DNA from: Jejuia sp047345485
GTDB lineage: Bacteria > Bacteroidota > Bacteroidia > Flavobacteriales > Flavobacteriaceae
NCBI RefSeq assembly: GCF_047345485.1
Contig: NZ_JBLFEN010000010.1
Coordinates: forward strand, 16,906-80,905
DNA: 64,000 nucleotides
Reading direction: 5' to 3'
A model generated the notes under the pieces. It was not told the DNA's origin. It ran no database searches and saw only the letters and a program-made list of their open reading frames with translations. The translations under genes and the position numbers were made by a program. Shown here piece after piece: positions 1 through 9,113 of the stretch (position 1 is its first letter; each line of letters starts with the position of its first letter).

Positions 1-684
1 TAATGTAGCAGCTAAAGCAGCATTAACTAGTGGTAAAGTGCCACCGTGAAAGCTAGAATATTCTCCAGTTACAGAAAGCGCTAATGTATAAAGCCTATGT
101 ATGCTGTCATCAGCGTCTTTTAAACTACTATTTTTGTTTGTTATAGTGGTGGCAACATCTAAAGTTTCACAATTAAAATCACCAATTTTACCTAAATCAG
201 CTTTATCTTTTACTGAAAACTGTGTTGGTTTTCCTGGGTAAGGTTCAAAAACTTCCGTGCGTGTTTTTCCTAAAATAATACCGCAAAGGCCTTTATAAGG
301 TGATATGCTAAACCTAAGATAAGCTGTGAGGTTGTCAATACCATACCCAATATAAGATTTAATTTCAGGGTATTTAGCTTGTAGGTCTGGATGCATTACA
401 GAAGATTCAATAATGCGATAAGTTTCTAATTCACCTTCTATGTTTGGAAAATCAATTGTTATAGAAGTTGCTTTTGAAGCATATTTATCTGACGCTTTTT
501 TAAGTGTTGCGCTTAACGCTTCATAATCGAATTGATAAGTACGGGTTGGCGTATCTAAAGCTTGTTCTAATTTATTTTCTTTTCGCTGATTTTCAACCTT
601 TTCAAAAAAGTTGTTTTGCGAAAACATTGAAAAAGCAGTTAAAAATATGGCGGTTGTAAAAACATAATGTAGTTTTGTTTTCAT
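1..684 (-). CDS. Secreted reprolysin-like metalloprotease, N-terminal part (partial)
   Basis: The frame is open from an ATG at 682-684 down to base 1, so only the first 228 residues are present. The start MKTKLHYVFTTAIFLTAFSM followed by FSQ is a typical flavobacterial signal peptide. The next residues (NNFFEKV, then a stretch ending in FEPYPGKPTQFSV) resemble the pro-region of Bacteroidota reprolysin-like (M12B-type) zinc metalloproteases. The phrase LALSVTGEYSSFHGG near the cut end is the usual beginning of the catalytic domain. The HExxHxxGxxH zinc motif would lie outside the window, so catalytic competence cannot be judged. It is divergent from ribF, with a 72-bp spacer between the two starts. 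Family assignment is from memory of similar proteins. Confidence 0.7.
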   Translation of the reverse strand, partial: MKTKLHYVFTTAIFLTAFSMFSQNNFFEKVENQRKENKLEQALDTPTRTYQFDYEALSATLKKASDKYASKATSITIDFPNIEGELETYRIIESSVMHPDLQAKYPEIKSYIGYGIDNLTAYLRFSISPYKGLCGIILGKTRTEVFEPYPGKPTQFSVKDKADLGKIGDFNCETLDVATTITNKNSSLKDADDSIHRLYTLALSVTGEYSSFHGGTLPLVNAALAATL

Positions 685-756
685 AACTGTATTGGGGAAT
701 CTTTTAATAACAAATTTAGCTTATTTTAATGACATTAACAATTCTTAATAAAACCT

Positions 757-1692
757 ATGGGTAAGGTAGTAAAAATTGAAAAGCATATTGCCTCGTCACC
801 CTCAATCGTAACTATAGGAACTTTTGATGGTGTTCATGTTGGACATCAAAAAATATTAAACCGACTTATAGCCTTAGGAAATGAAGAGGAGTTAAAATCA
901 GTTATATTAACTTTTTTCCCTCACCCTAGAATGGTATTGCAAAAAGACTCTAATATTAAATTGATAAATACTATAGAGGAACGTAGAAAAATTTTAGACA
1001 CATTAGGATTAGACTATCTATTAATAAAAAAGTTTACAAAAGATTTTTCAAGGTTATCTGCTGAAGCATTTGTAAAACAAGTTTTGGTAGATAAACTAAA
1101 TGCCAAAAAGGTAATTATTGGATACGATCATAGATTTGGGAGAAATAGAAATGCTGATATTAATGATTTAATTAAGTACGGAAAGGTATTTGGGTTTAAA
1201 GTAGAGCAAATTTCTGCACAAGATATTAACGAGGTTGCTGTAAGCTCTACCAAAATTAGAACAGCACTTTTAGAAGGCGATATTTTAAAAGCAAATAAAT
1301 ATTTGGGCTATCCATTTATGCTCACGGGTAACGTTATTAAAGGCAAAGGTATAGGGAAACAGTTAGAGTATCCTACGGCTAACATAAAGATAGAGGAAGC
1401 TTATAAAATAATCCCGAAACAAGGGGCGTATGTCGTATCATCTCGTATTGATGATAAGGTTGTATATGGTATGATGAATATTGGTATGAATCCTACTGTT
1501 AATGGTAATAGCGAATCTATAGAAGTGCATTTTTTTAATTTTGAAACATCTATTTACGGCAAAAATATACAGATTGATATTTTAGGTCGTATTCGGGATG
1601 AGCATAAATTTGAGTCTATTGAGGCTTTAAAATCTCAACTTAAAAAAGATAAATTATTTTCATTGAATTTTATTAATAATTACAATGCTTAA
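757..1692 (+). CDS. ribF: Bifunctional riboflavin kinase / FAD synthetase RibF
   Basis: This enzyme converts riboflavin to FMN and then to FAD in the cytosol. The N-terminal FAD synthetase (nucleotidyltransferase) half shows GTFDGVHVGHQKIL at residues 21-34, the family's HxGH-type nucleotide-binding motif, and SSTKIR near 163-168. The C-terminal riboflavin kinase half starts around residue 187 with GNVIKGKGIGKQLEYPTANI, which contains the PTAN ATP/Mg-binding motif. The length of 311 aa is normal for RibF. The stop overlaps the start of the downstream HTTM gene by 8 nt, so the two are probably co-transcribed. No FMN riboswitch is visible in the short upstream spacer. Confidence 0.96.
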   Translation: MGKVVKIEKHIASSPSIVTIGTFDGVHVGHQKILNRLIALGNEEELKSVILTFFPHPRMVLQKDSNIKLINTIEERRKILDTLGLDYLLIKKFTKDFSRLSAEAFVKQVLVDKLNAKKVIIGYDHRFGRNRNADINDLIKYGKVFGFKVEQISAQDINEVAVSSTKIRTALLEGDILKANKYLGYPFMLTGNVIKGKGIGKQLEYPTANIKIEEAYKIIPKQGAYVVSSRIDDKVVYGMMNIGMNPTVNGNSESIEVHFFNFETSIYGKNIQIDILGRIRDEHKFESIEALKSQLKKDKLFSLNFINNYNA

Positions 1693-3001
1693 TAATTGGT
1701 TGTTTAAACATATTGATAATGCACAATTAGTAATTTTTAGAATATGTTTTGGCTTACTTTGTTTCCTAGAATCTTTTGGGGCAATACTTACAGGATGGGT
1801 AACACGAGGCTTAGTAGCACCTAAATTTACATTTACATTTATTGGTTTTGAGTGGTTGCAGGTGTTTCAAGGTCAAGGTATGTACGTTTATTATAGTATT
1901 ATGGCCGTTTTTGGCTTACTAATAATGGTAGGTTATAAATACCGCATTAGCATGATAAGTTTCACTCTATTGTGGGCAGGAAGTTATTTAATGCAAAAAT
2001 CATCTTATAACAATCATTATTATTTGCTAATGCTTATAAGTGCTATCATGGTGTTTATGCCAGCGCATCATGATATTTCTGTAGATGCAAAACACAACGC
2101 TTCTATTAAAACTAATGCAATGCCTAATTGGTGTAAATGGGTGTTTATTATTCAGCTATTTATTGTGTATACTTATGCTTCTGTTGCAAAGTTGTATCCA
2201 GATTGGTTAGATGGTACAGTCATTGAAGTTTTAATGAAAGGTAAACGAAACTATTATTTAGTTGGAGATGTATTACAACAAAAATGGTTGCAAAATATAC
2301 TACTGTGGGGCGGTGTATTTTTTGATGGATTAATTGTGCCGTTATTATTATTTAAACCTACCAGAAAGTGGGCATTTATTATATCTATTGGTTTTCATTT
2401 ATTTAATTCAATAGTCTTTCAAATAGGAATTTTTCCTTATTTAGCTTTGGCGTTTTATCTGTTTTTCTTTCCACCAAAAACCATTAGAAATATATTTTTA
2501 AAAACACGGGTTTTCTATAGTGATGCAGAGGTTAAATATCCAAGTTTTAAAAAAGGATATACAGCTTTATTTCTATTATTTTTTAGTATTCAAATAGTGT
2601 TGCCATTACGACATCATACTTTTAAAGATGATGTATTGTGGACTGAAGAAGGCCATCGTTTATCGTGGCGTATGATGCTTAGAGCTAAATACGGTAAGAT
2701 TACATATATAGTACAAGATAAAGAGACACAAGAAAAGCAAACTATTGCTTTAGATGATTATTTAACAAAAAAACAGCAACGTAGCGCCAGTACAAAACCT
2801 GATGTAATTTGGCAATTTGCACGTTATTTAAAAGAGGATTTTAAAGCCAGAGGACAAGATGTAGCAGTTTATGTAAATAGTAAGGTAAGTGTAAACGGAA
2901 AGCGTTTACAACAATTTATAGACCCCAATATTGACATTGCTAGTCAGCCATGGAAACCCTTATCACATAGCGAATGGATTTTACCTTCAAAAAGAGAGTA
3001 A
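1685..3001 (+). CDS. HTTM domain (vitamin K-dependent gamma-carboxylase-like) membrane protein
   Basis: This 438-residue integral membrane protein has several hydrophobic segments between residues 10 and 300 (for example LLMLISAIMVFMPAHHD) and a soluble C-terminal third. The pattern FRICFGLLCFLESFG near the N-terminus, SSYNNHYYLLML in the middle, and the C-terminal section after LPLRHHTF fits the HTTM family, whose best known member is vertebrate vitamin K-dependent gamma-glutamyl carboxylase. Bacterial members are widespread, but their substrates are mostly unknown, so carboxylase activity is not claimed. The gene overlaps ribF by 8 nt, and serS follows after 45 nt. The role here is unknown. 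Confidence 0.85.
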   Translation: MLNNWLFKHIDNAQLVIFRICFGLLCFLESFGAILTGWVTRGLVAPKFTFTFIGFEWLQVFQGQGMYVYYSIMAVFGLLIMVGYKYRISMISFTLLWAGSYLMQKSSYNNHYYLLMLISAIMVFMPAHHDISVDAKHNASIKTNAMPNWCKWVFIIQLFIVYTYASVAKLYPDWLDGTVIEVLMKGKRNYYLVGDVLQQKWLQNILLWGGVFFDGLIVPLLLFKPTRKWAFIISIGFHLFNSIVFQIGIFPYLALAFYLFFFPPKTIRNIFLKTRVFYSDAEVKYPSFKKGYTALFLLFFSIQIVLPLRHHTFKDDVLWTEEGHRLSWRMMLRAKYGKITYIVQDKETQEKQTIALDDYLTKKQQRSASTKPDVIWQFARYLKEDFKARGQDVAVYVNSKVSVNGKRLQQFIDPNIDIASQPWKPLSHSEWILPSKRE

Positions 3002-3017
3002 GTCTAGCAGTATTTCT

Positions 3018-3025
3018 TAAATTTG
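3018..3025 (+). promoter_or_regulatory. Possible -7 promoter element before serS
   Basis: TAAATTTG matches the Bacteroidota TAnnTTTG consensus 22 nt upstream of the serS ATG. No clear TTG -33 element lies at the expected distance, so the call is weak. If real, it sits at the site of the in-frame upstream TTG and argues for the ATG at 3047 as the start. Confidence 0.35.
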
Positions 3026-3046
3026 TCGCTTAAAATTTGCAAAATC

Positions 3047-4315
3047 ATGCTACAAGTTCCATTTATTAGAGACAACAAAGCAATTGTTGTTGAGCGTTTA
3101 GCAAAACGTAATATTGATGCCGCTAAATTGATTGATGAGGTTATTGTTTTAGATGAAAAACGAAGACGTCTTCAAACAGAATTAGATCATACTTTAGCAG
3201 AGTCTAATACATTGTCTAAAGAAATAGGGCATTTGTTTAAATCAGGAAAAGTAGAAGAAGCAAATGTATTAAAAGCAAAAACAGGAGCATTAAAAGAAAC
3301 CTCAAAAACACTTACTGATCAGTTAAATACAACAGCTGAAAATTTGCAAGAAGTGTTGTTTCAAATTCCAAATGTACCTCATGAATCTGTTCCAGAGGGT
3401 AATTCTGAAGAAGATAATGAGGAGATATTTAAAGCAGGCGAAATTCCAACCCTTCATAAAGGCGCACAACCTCATTGGGAGCTTGCGAAAAAATACGACA
3501 TTATAGATTTTGAGTTAGGAAATAAAATAACAGGTGCAGGTTTTCCTGTATATAAAGGCAAAGGAGCAAGATTACAACGTGCATTAATTGCTTATTTTTT
3601 AGATAAAAATACGGCAGCTGGGTATACCGAATACCAATTACCGCATTTGATAAATGAAGCCTCTGGAATAGGTACAGGACAATTGCCCGATAAAGAAGGG
3701 CAAATGTATCATGTTACTGAAGATAATTTGTATTTGATACCTACAGCGGAAGTGCCAGGAACTAATATTTTTAGAAATACAGTTTTAAACGAAACAGATT
3801 TGCCTGTCGGAATTACTGGATATACGCCTTGTTTTCGTCGTGAAGCAGGAAGTTATGGTGCACATGTAAGAGGTTTAAATAGGTTACACCAATTTGATAA
3901 AGTAGAGATTATAAGGGTAGAGCATCCAACCAAGTCTTACCAAGCTTTAGATGAAATGGTAAATCATGTAAAAGCTATTTTAGAAGACTTAAAATTACCG
4001 TATAGAATTTTACGATTGTGTGCAGGTGATACTTCGTTTGCGTCTGCATTAACTTATGATTTTGAAGTATTTTCAACCGCTCAAGATAGATGGTTAGAAG
4101 TATCTTCTGTATCAAATTTTGAAACCTTTCAGGCTAATCGCCTCAAATTAAGATTTAAAAATACCAACGGTAAAAATGAATTGGCACATACCTTAAATGG
4201 CAGTTCTTTGGCTTTACCAAGAATTTTGGCAGGAATTTTAGAGAATTATCAAACTGAAACTGGAATTTTAATTCCAGAGGTTTTAAAACCATACACTGGA
4301 TTTGATATAATTTAG
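3047..4315 (+). CDS. serS: Seryl-tRNA synthetase
   Basis: SerRS charges tRNA-Ser (and tRNA-Sec where present) with serine. The start MLQVPFIRDNK at 3047 is the usual flavobacterial SerRS N-terminus; an in-frame TTG 24 nt upstream lies in a likely promoter element and is not used here. Residues 1-110 form the long antiparallel coiled-coil tRNA-binding arm (Lys/Glu/Leu rich). The class II catalytic core follows, with motif 2 near PCFRREAGSYG and motif 3 in the C-terminal segment NGSSLALPRILAGILE. The length of 422 aa is normal. It has its own weak promoter candidate and a long 3' spacer, so it is probably monocistronic. Confidence 0.97.
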   Translation: MLQVPFIRDNKAIVVERLAKRNIDAAKLIDEVIVLDEKRRRLQTELDHTLAESNTLSKEIGHLFKSGKVEEANVLKAKTGALKETSKTLTDQLNTTAENLQEVLFQIPNVPHESVPEGNSEEDNEEIFKAGEIPTLHKGAQPHWELAKKYDIIDFELGNKITGAGFPVYKGKGARLQRALIAYFLDKNTAAGYTEYQLPHLINEASGIGTGQLPDKEGQMYHVTEDNLYLIPTAEVPGTNIFRNTVLNETDLPVGITGYTPCFRREAGSYGAHVRGLNRLHQFDKVEIIRVEHPTKSYQALDEMVNHVKAILEDLKLPYRILRLCAGDTSFASALTYDFEVFSTAQDRWLEVSSVSNFETFQANRLKLRFKNTNGKNELAHTLNGSSLALPRILAGILENYQTETGILIPEVLKPYTGFDII

Positions 4316-4427
4316 CGTATTTTTTCCTTCAATAAATAATAAATAATCGATTAAGTGTTTGTTTTTAAAGCTGTTTAACGATTATTGATTAATTTTCTTT
4401 GTGTTTCAGGTTATATTTTACAATTTT

Positions 4428-4580
4428 ATGGTATCAAATCTTATTAACCTACTTAACATGAAGAATATTCTTCGCTTAATTCTATTTATAGCACTTGTTT
4501 TTATTGGCAGTTTAGTATTGTATTCAGATTTTAATACGGAAAAGTCTGATAATAAAGCAATAGCAGTTGTTAAAAAATAA
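4428..4580 (+). CDS. Small single-pass membrane protein (hypothetical)
   Basis: A 50-codon frame (or 40 codons from the inner ATG at 4458) encodes MKNILRLILFIALVFIGSLV followed by a short polar tail ending in AVVKK. It has one strong hydrophobic helix of about 19 residues preceded by K/R and followed by an acidic-basic tail, which is a plausible small membrane protein. Gene-like base use and clean start and stop codons support it, but there is no recognised family. It sits alone in the 590-bp gap between serS and the TPR gene. It could also be a chance frame. Confidence 0.4.
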   Translation: MVSNLINLLNMKNILRLILFIALVFIGSLVLYSDFNTEKSDNKAIAVVKK

Positions 4581-4659
4581 AGCTAGCATTTAAAATAGAA
4601 CTCTAATTTACTTTTCGTGAGTTTACAATTTTATTGTTATTTACTTAAGTAAAACCTAA

Positions 4660-4790
4660 AACATGAAAAACTTTTTTAGTTAAAAGAGTTGTCCCCAATC
4701 GAGTGATACTATCGTTTAATTTCGGTAGTTAAATTAATAAAATATTGATTTGATTGGTTATGCCCGAATGCAATATTCGGGCATTTTGGC
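4660..4790 (+). ncRNA. Candidate structured RNA ending in an intrinsic terminator
   Basis: This intergenic segment has no long frame. It contains a mini-ORF (ATG at 4663, MKNFFS then stop), a C-rich stretch GTTGTCCCCAATCGAG, and a hairpin with arms ACTATCG and CGGTAGT around an 8-nt loop. It ends in a 9-bp terminator hairpin. The order short peptide, hairpin, terminator suggests a short independent transcript or an attenuator-like leader. I do not recognise an Rfam family, and transcription is an inference. Confidence 0.3.
4761..4787 (+). terminator. Intrinsic terminator upstream of the TPR gene
   Basis: Arms TGCCCGAAT (4761-4769) and ATTCGGGCA (4775-4783) form a perfect 9-bp stem with a 5-nt loop, followed by TTTT. 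Confidence 0.75.
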
Positions 4791-4906
4791 GTTTAATATT
4801 ATAGTGTTAACTTTAATGATATTCAGCGTGAGTTTAGAGTTGTGCATTTACTTTTTGCTGAATTAATAGTGCTGTGTTTTTAATATATCTTCGTTATATT
4901 TACCTC

Positions 4907-6682
4907 ATGCGAATAATTCTATTTTTATGTTTACTTATATCATCAGTTTTGGTGGCACAAGACGATGTTTTGGCAAAAGAATATTATAAAAATGGTAATT
5001 TTGAAAAGGCTTTAATTGGATACCAAAAGCTGTATTCTAAATCAAAATCTAACATTACTTACATTAAACAAATTGTTGATATTCATCAGCAACTTGAGCA
5101 ATATAAAAAGGCTGAGGCATTTTTACTCGAGATAATAGGTAGAACTAATTATCCAGCATTTTATGTTAATCTAGGGTATAATTATCAATTGCAAGATATG
5201 CCCGAAAAGGCCAACGAAAACTTTAATATTGCAATAAACAGTTTATCTGTAAACCCTAATAATGCATATGCTGTTGCACGAAGTTTTCAAGATTACGCAC
5301 TGCTCGATAAGGCTGCAATTACCTATGAAAAGGCAATGGAATTAAAACCAACACTTAATTTAAAGCTGCCTTTAGCACAAATTTATGGCGAAAATGGAAA
5401 CATTGAAAAAATGATGTTAAACTACGTAGATTTTGCCCAGAATAATCCAGTTTCAATAAATAATATTAAGCGTGCATTAAATAGTTTTATAAGCGAAGAT
5501 AGTAATGCTGAGAGTAATGTAATTTTACGAAAATTACTCATCAAAAAAATACAACAAGAACCTAATGTATTGTGGAATGAGCTTTTAAGTTGGTTATTTA
5601 TTCAGCAAAAAGATTTCAATAAAGCATTTGCCCAAGAAAAAGCTATTAATGCTAGAACTCAAGACGGGTTAGTGCGTATTATGAATTTAGGTAAAATTGC
5701 CGAAAAGGACACCGCACTAGACACAGCAACATCAATATATAATTATGTAATTGAAAATGCTCAAGATAGTGATACTAAACTTATGGCGTTTTACGATATG
5801 CTTCAAATTAAAACAAAGGAAGTACAACCAGACGATTTTAAAGATTTGCAGAATACTTATTTAGAGCTTTTTGATACCTACGGAAAGTTTGCACAAACAC
5901 TAAATTTACAAATAGCGTATGCTCATTTTTTGGCCTTTTATATGAATGAAACTGATGTAGCTACTGCATTTTTAGAAGACGCACTAAAATTACCGCTTAA
6001 TGCTACACAAAAAGCTGAGATTAAATTAGAACTAGGAGATATTTTGGTGCTAAAAGAGGCGTTTAATAAGGCGTTAATATACTATACCCAAATTCAACGA
6101 AATTTAAAGAATAGTGAGGTGTCTCAAATGGCGCGTTTTAAAGTGGCAAAAGCAAGTTACTATAAGGGCGATTTTAAATGGGCTGAGTCTCAACTAAAAA
6201 TTTTAAAATCGTCAACCTCTCAATTAATAGCAAATGATGCTTTAGATTTAAAATTGTTGATTACAGATAATAAGTATGAAGATTCTTTGCAAACAGCATT
6301 AAAGCGTTATGCTAAAGCAGATTTGTTGGCGTTTCAAAATAGAAATAATGAGGCAATTGCATTATTAAATACAATTATAGAAGAGCACAAAACAGAACCT
6401 ATAATTCCACAAGCATTATACAAGCAAGGGCAGCTTTTTGAAATCCAAAAAAAGTATGATAACGCTGCTGTAAATTATCAAAAAATAATTGATAATTACA
6501 ATGATGGTATTTTGGTAGACAATGCCATTTATAGTCTTGCTGAATTATACTTGTACCATTTAAATATGCCAGAAAAAGCACAGGAGCTTTACAAAGTTTT
6601 GGTATTTAATCATGCAGATAGTATTTATTTTGTAGATGCAAGAAAACAATTTAGAAAGCTTCGTGGTGATGCTATTAATTAA
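4907..6682 (+). CDS. Exported tetratricopeptide-repeat protein
   Basis: A periplasmic or envelope-associated scaffold protein built largely of TPR helices. The start at 4907 gives MRIILFLCLLISSVLVAQ, a clean signal peptide; an in-frame upstream ATG would add 11 residues ahead of it. About 591 residues follow a helical TPR pattern, with recognisable repeats near the N-terminus (ALIGYQKLY, AEAFLLEII, ANENFNIAI) and a second array at the C-terminus (EAIALLNTII, AAVNYQKIIDNY, AQELYKVLVF). The spacing and C-terminal repeats resemble flavobacterial TPR proteins of unknown role. The SemiSWEET gene follows after 17 nt on the same strand and may be co-transcribed. No enzymatic domain is visible. Confidence 0.85.
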   Translation: MRIILFLCLLISSVLVAQDDVLAKEYYKNGNFEKALIGYQKLYSKSKSNITYIKQIVDIHQQLEQYKKAEAFLLEIIGRTNYPAFYVNLGYNYQLQDMPEKANENFNIAINSLSVNPNNAYAVARSFQDYALLDKAAITYEKAMELKPTLNLKLPLAQIYGENGNIEKMMLNYVDFAQNNPVSINNIKRALNSFISEDSNAESNVILRKLLIKKIQQEPNVLWNELLSWLFIQQKDFNKAFAQEKAINARTQDGLVRIMNLGKIAEKDTALDTATSIYNYVIENAQDSDTKLMAFYDMLQIKTKEVQPDDFKDLQNTYLELFDTYGKFAQTLNLQIAYAHFLAFYMNETDVATAFLEDALKLPLNATQKAEIKLELGDILVLKEAFNKALIYYTQIQRNLKNSEVSQMARFKVAKASYYKGDFKWAESQLKILKSSTSQLIANDALDLKLLITDNKYEDSLQTALKRYAKADLLAFQNRNNEAIALLNTIIEEHKTEPIIPQALYKQGQLFEIQKKYDNAAVNYQKIIDNYNDGILVDNAIYSLAELYLYHLNMPEKAQELYKVLVFNHADSIYFVDARKQFRKLRGDAIN

Positions 6683-6699
6683 TTTATAATTTCATAAAA

Positions 6700-6963
6700 A
6701 TGAGTTTTGATTTTAATGAGATTATAGGTTTTGGAGCTGCAGTTTTAACTACTATTGCCTTTTTACCACAAGTGTTTAAAACTTGGAAAACAAAAGATGC
6801 GTCTAGTTTATCTTTGCCTATGTTAATTTTATTCCTAATAGGCATTTTACTTTGGCTAATTTATGGTATTGTAAAGCATAGTCCTTCTATGATTTTTGCG
6901 AATGCTATTACAGTAGTGTCAACCCTATTATTGCTGTATTTCAAAATAAAATATACGAAGTAA
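6700..6963 (+). CDS. SemiSWEET family sugar transporter
   Basis: This 87-residue inner-membrane protein has three predicted helices and the PQ-loop signature FLPQVFKTWKTKDASSLSL, with Pro23-Gln24 in the first helix. SemiSWEETs work as dimers of one triple-helix bundle and carry small sugars down their gradient. The length and the motif match bacterial SemiSWEETs closely. It sits directly downstream of the TPR gene. The substrate cannot be read from sequence. Confidence 0.92.
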   Translation: MSFDFNEIIGFGAAVLTTIAFLPQVFKTWKTKDASSLSLPMLILFLIGILLWLIYGIVKHSPSMIFANAITVVSTLLLLYFKIKYTK

Positions 6964-7166
6964 TCCTGTTTAATTTAACTATTTTGGTTTATAGCATATC
7001 TCTACGTCAATAGGTTTTAAATCAATATCTATTATAGAATTCTTAATGTATTGTTAAATTAAGTATGAAAAATTTATAAATAACAATGTATTTGTGTTTA
7101 TTTTCAATTCAATGTTTTAATATTGCAACTTGTTTAAAACATATTAGATAATTAAAAAATTGATAT

Positions 7167-8267
7167 ATGAAAATTGGTGTTCCTATTGAAATAAAAAACA
7201 ACGAAAATCGTGTAGGGATGACACCTTCTGGTGTTTTCGAATTAACAAAAAGAAATCACGCTGTGTACATTCAAAAAAATGCAGGATATAATAGTGGTTT
7301 TTTAGACGAAGATTATATAGATGCAGGTGCAACCATACTTAACACTATAGAAGAGGTTTACAGTATAGCTGATATGATTGTTAAGGTAAAAGAACCTATT
7401 GAAAAGGAATATAGTTTGATTAAGGAAGACCAAGTTGTATTCACCTATTTTCATTTTGCTTCAAGTGAAGTATTAACAAATGCTATGGTTGATAGTAAAG
7501 CTATTTGTATTGCTTATGAAACTGTAGAGGATAATGATGGTGCTTTACCGCTATTAATACCAATGTCTGAAGTTGCAGGAAGAATGTCTATCCAACAAGG
7601 TGCTAAATATTTAGAAAAACCTATTATGGGGCGTGGTATTTTATTAGGAGGTATCCCAGGAGTACCACCAGCTAAAGTATTAATATTAGGTGCAGGTATT
7701 GTGGGGATACAAGCAGCACGTATGGCTTCTGGTTTAGGAGCAAACGTATTTATTTTAGATATTAACATGAAAGCATTACGCCATGTAAGTGAGGTAATGC
7801 CAAATAATGTGATAAGTGAATTTTCTAGTGAATATAATATAAGAAGACATATTAAAGATGCCGATTTAATTATTGGTGGCGTTTTGATTAAAGGCGCAAA
7901 AGCCCCAAAGTTAATTACAAAAGAAATGCTTAAAGATATGCAACCAGGAACTGTAATGGTTGATGTTGCGGTAGACCAAGGTGGCTGTTTTGAGACTACA
8001 AAGCCTACAACACACCAAGATCCTACCTATATTATTGATGATGTTGTACATTACAGTGTAGCAAATATGCCTGGTGCAGTACCTTACACCTCTACTATGG
8101 GGTTAACTAATGTAACATTGCCTTATGTAATTAAACTTGCAGATATGGGTTGGGAAAACGCATGTAAAAAACATACAGATCTTGCCAAAGGACTTAATGT
8201 AGTAAAGGGAAAAATAGTATACAAAGAAATTGCAGAAGCGTTTGATTTAAAGTTTGAAGAACTTTAA
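7167..8267 (+). CDS. ald: Alanine dehydrogenase
   Basis: The enzyme interconverts L-alanine and pyruvate plus ammonia with NAD. The N-terminus MKIGVPIEIKNNENRVGMTPSG read in parts is the family's start, with the catalytic-domain Lys in MIVKVKEP (about residue 75) and His in YFHFASS (about 96). The NAD-binding Rossmann motif GAGIVG lies at about residues 175-180. The segment VDVAVDQGGC holds the conserved Asp. The length of 366 aa is close to the usual 370. It stands alone, with about 200 bp upstream that show no other feature. An Lrp/AsnC regulator is encoded 13 kb away, and control by it is only a possibility. Confidence 0.96.
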   Translation: MKIGVPIEIKNNENRVGMTPSGVFELTKRNHAVYIQKNAGYNSGFLDEDYIDAGATILNTIEEVYSIADMIVKVKEPIEKEYSLIKEDQVVFTYFHFASSEVLTNAMVDSKAICIAYETVEDNDGALPLLIPMSEVAGRMSIQQGAKYLEKPIMGRGILLGGIPGVPPAKVLILGAGIVGIQAARMASGLGANVFILDINMKALRHVSEVMPNNVISEFSSEYNIRRHIKDADLIIGGVLIKGAKAPKLITKEMLKDMQPGTVMVDVAVDQGGCFETTKPTTHQDPTYIIDDVVHYSVANMPGAVPYTSTMGLTNVTLPYVIKLADMGWENACKKHTDLAKGLNVVKGKIVYKEIAEAFDLKFEEL

Positions 8268-8345
8268 AATTCGTTATGACAAAATTTCATATTATAAAAG
8301 TGGTGTAATTATTGTTATCTTTATTTCGAATTTAAAAATGAAATT

Positions 8346-9038
8346 ATGTTTGGATATTATATATTAATTGGAGCCGTAATGCTTGCAAGTTGGGCTGTAA
8401 GTAATACTTTAAAACGCAAGTTTGCAAAATATTCTAAAGTTCAACTTAGAAACGGTATGAGTGGTGCTGAAGTAGCACAAAAAATGCTAGCAGACCATGG
8501 GATTTCTGATGTAGAAGTTATTTCTACACCAGGGCGCTTAACAGACCATTACAATCCTAAAAATAAAACAGTTAATTTAAGTGAAGCGGTATATAACCAA
8601 AGAAATGCTGCTGCAGCTGCAGTTGCAGCTCACGAAGTTGGGCATGCAGTACAACATGCACAAGCCTATAGTTGGTTACAAATGCGCTCAACCTTAGTGC
8701 CTATGGTAAGTGTAACTTCTGGAATGTCTCAGTGGTTAATTATTGGGGGTTTAGTTTTAGGTGGTGCTGCTGGTTTAGGTTTAGGCTGGTGGGTTGCTGT
8801 AGCTGGTTTAGTAATGATGGGAGCTGCTACATTATTTAGCTTTGTAACATTACCTGTAGAGTACGATGCTAGTAACAGAGCTTTAGCATGGTTAAAGAAT
8901 AAAAATATTGTAACCCCAGACGAGTATAAGGGTTCTGAAGATGCACTAAAATGGGCAGCAAGAACGTATTTAGTGGCTGCAATAGGTGCGTTGGCTAACT
9001 TACTGTATTGGGCACTTCAAGTATTTGGAAGAGATTAA
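8346..9038 (+). CDS. YugP-type zinc-dependent membrane protease
   Basis: This 230-residue membrane protein carries AAHEVGHAVQHAQ, with the zinc-binding HEVGH at residues 96-100. This is the signature of the Zn_peptidase_2 (YugP) family. An N-terminal helix (FGYYILIGAVMLASWAV), a Gly/Ala-rich pair of helices at about 120-165 and one near the C-terminus place the active site at the membrane. The family occurs in many bacteria, and substrates are poorly known. The gene is followed by a good intrinsic terminator, so it is probably monocistronic. Confidence 0.92.
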   Translation: MFGYYILIGAVMLASWAVSNTLKRKFAKYSKVQLRNGMSGAEVAQKMLADHGISDVEVISTPGRLTDHYNPKNKTVNLSEAVYNQRNAAAAAVAAHEVGHAVQHAQAYSWLQMRSTLVPMVSVTSGMSQWLIIGGLVLGGAAGLGLGWWVAVAGLVMMGAATLFSFVTLPVEYDASNRALAWLKNKNIVTPDEYKGSEDALKWAARTYLVAAIGALANLLYWALQVFGRD

Positions 9039-9060
9039 TTTTAGAAATACATTTTATAAA

Positions 9061-9090
9061 AAGCTCTGAGTAAATTCAGGGCTTTTTTAT
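9061..9090 (+). terminator. Intrinsic terminator after the YugP-type protease
   Basis: Arms AAGCTCTGA (9061-9069) and TCAGGGCTT (9076-9084) pair over 9 bp with one G-U, followed by a T tract. Confidence 0.85.
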
Positions 9091-9113
9091 TATTTTAAAG
9101 TTTAAGTTATAAC

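Noticed and set aside
685..756. FMN riboswitch before ribF
   Set aside because: The spacer is only 72 bp and shows no RFN-type conserved stems.
7514..7768. 84-codon minus-strand open frame inside ald
   Set aside because: It is antisense to a clear alanine dehydrogenase, is Pro-rich and has no family match.
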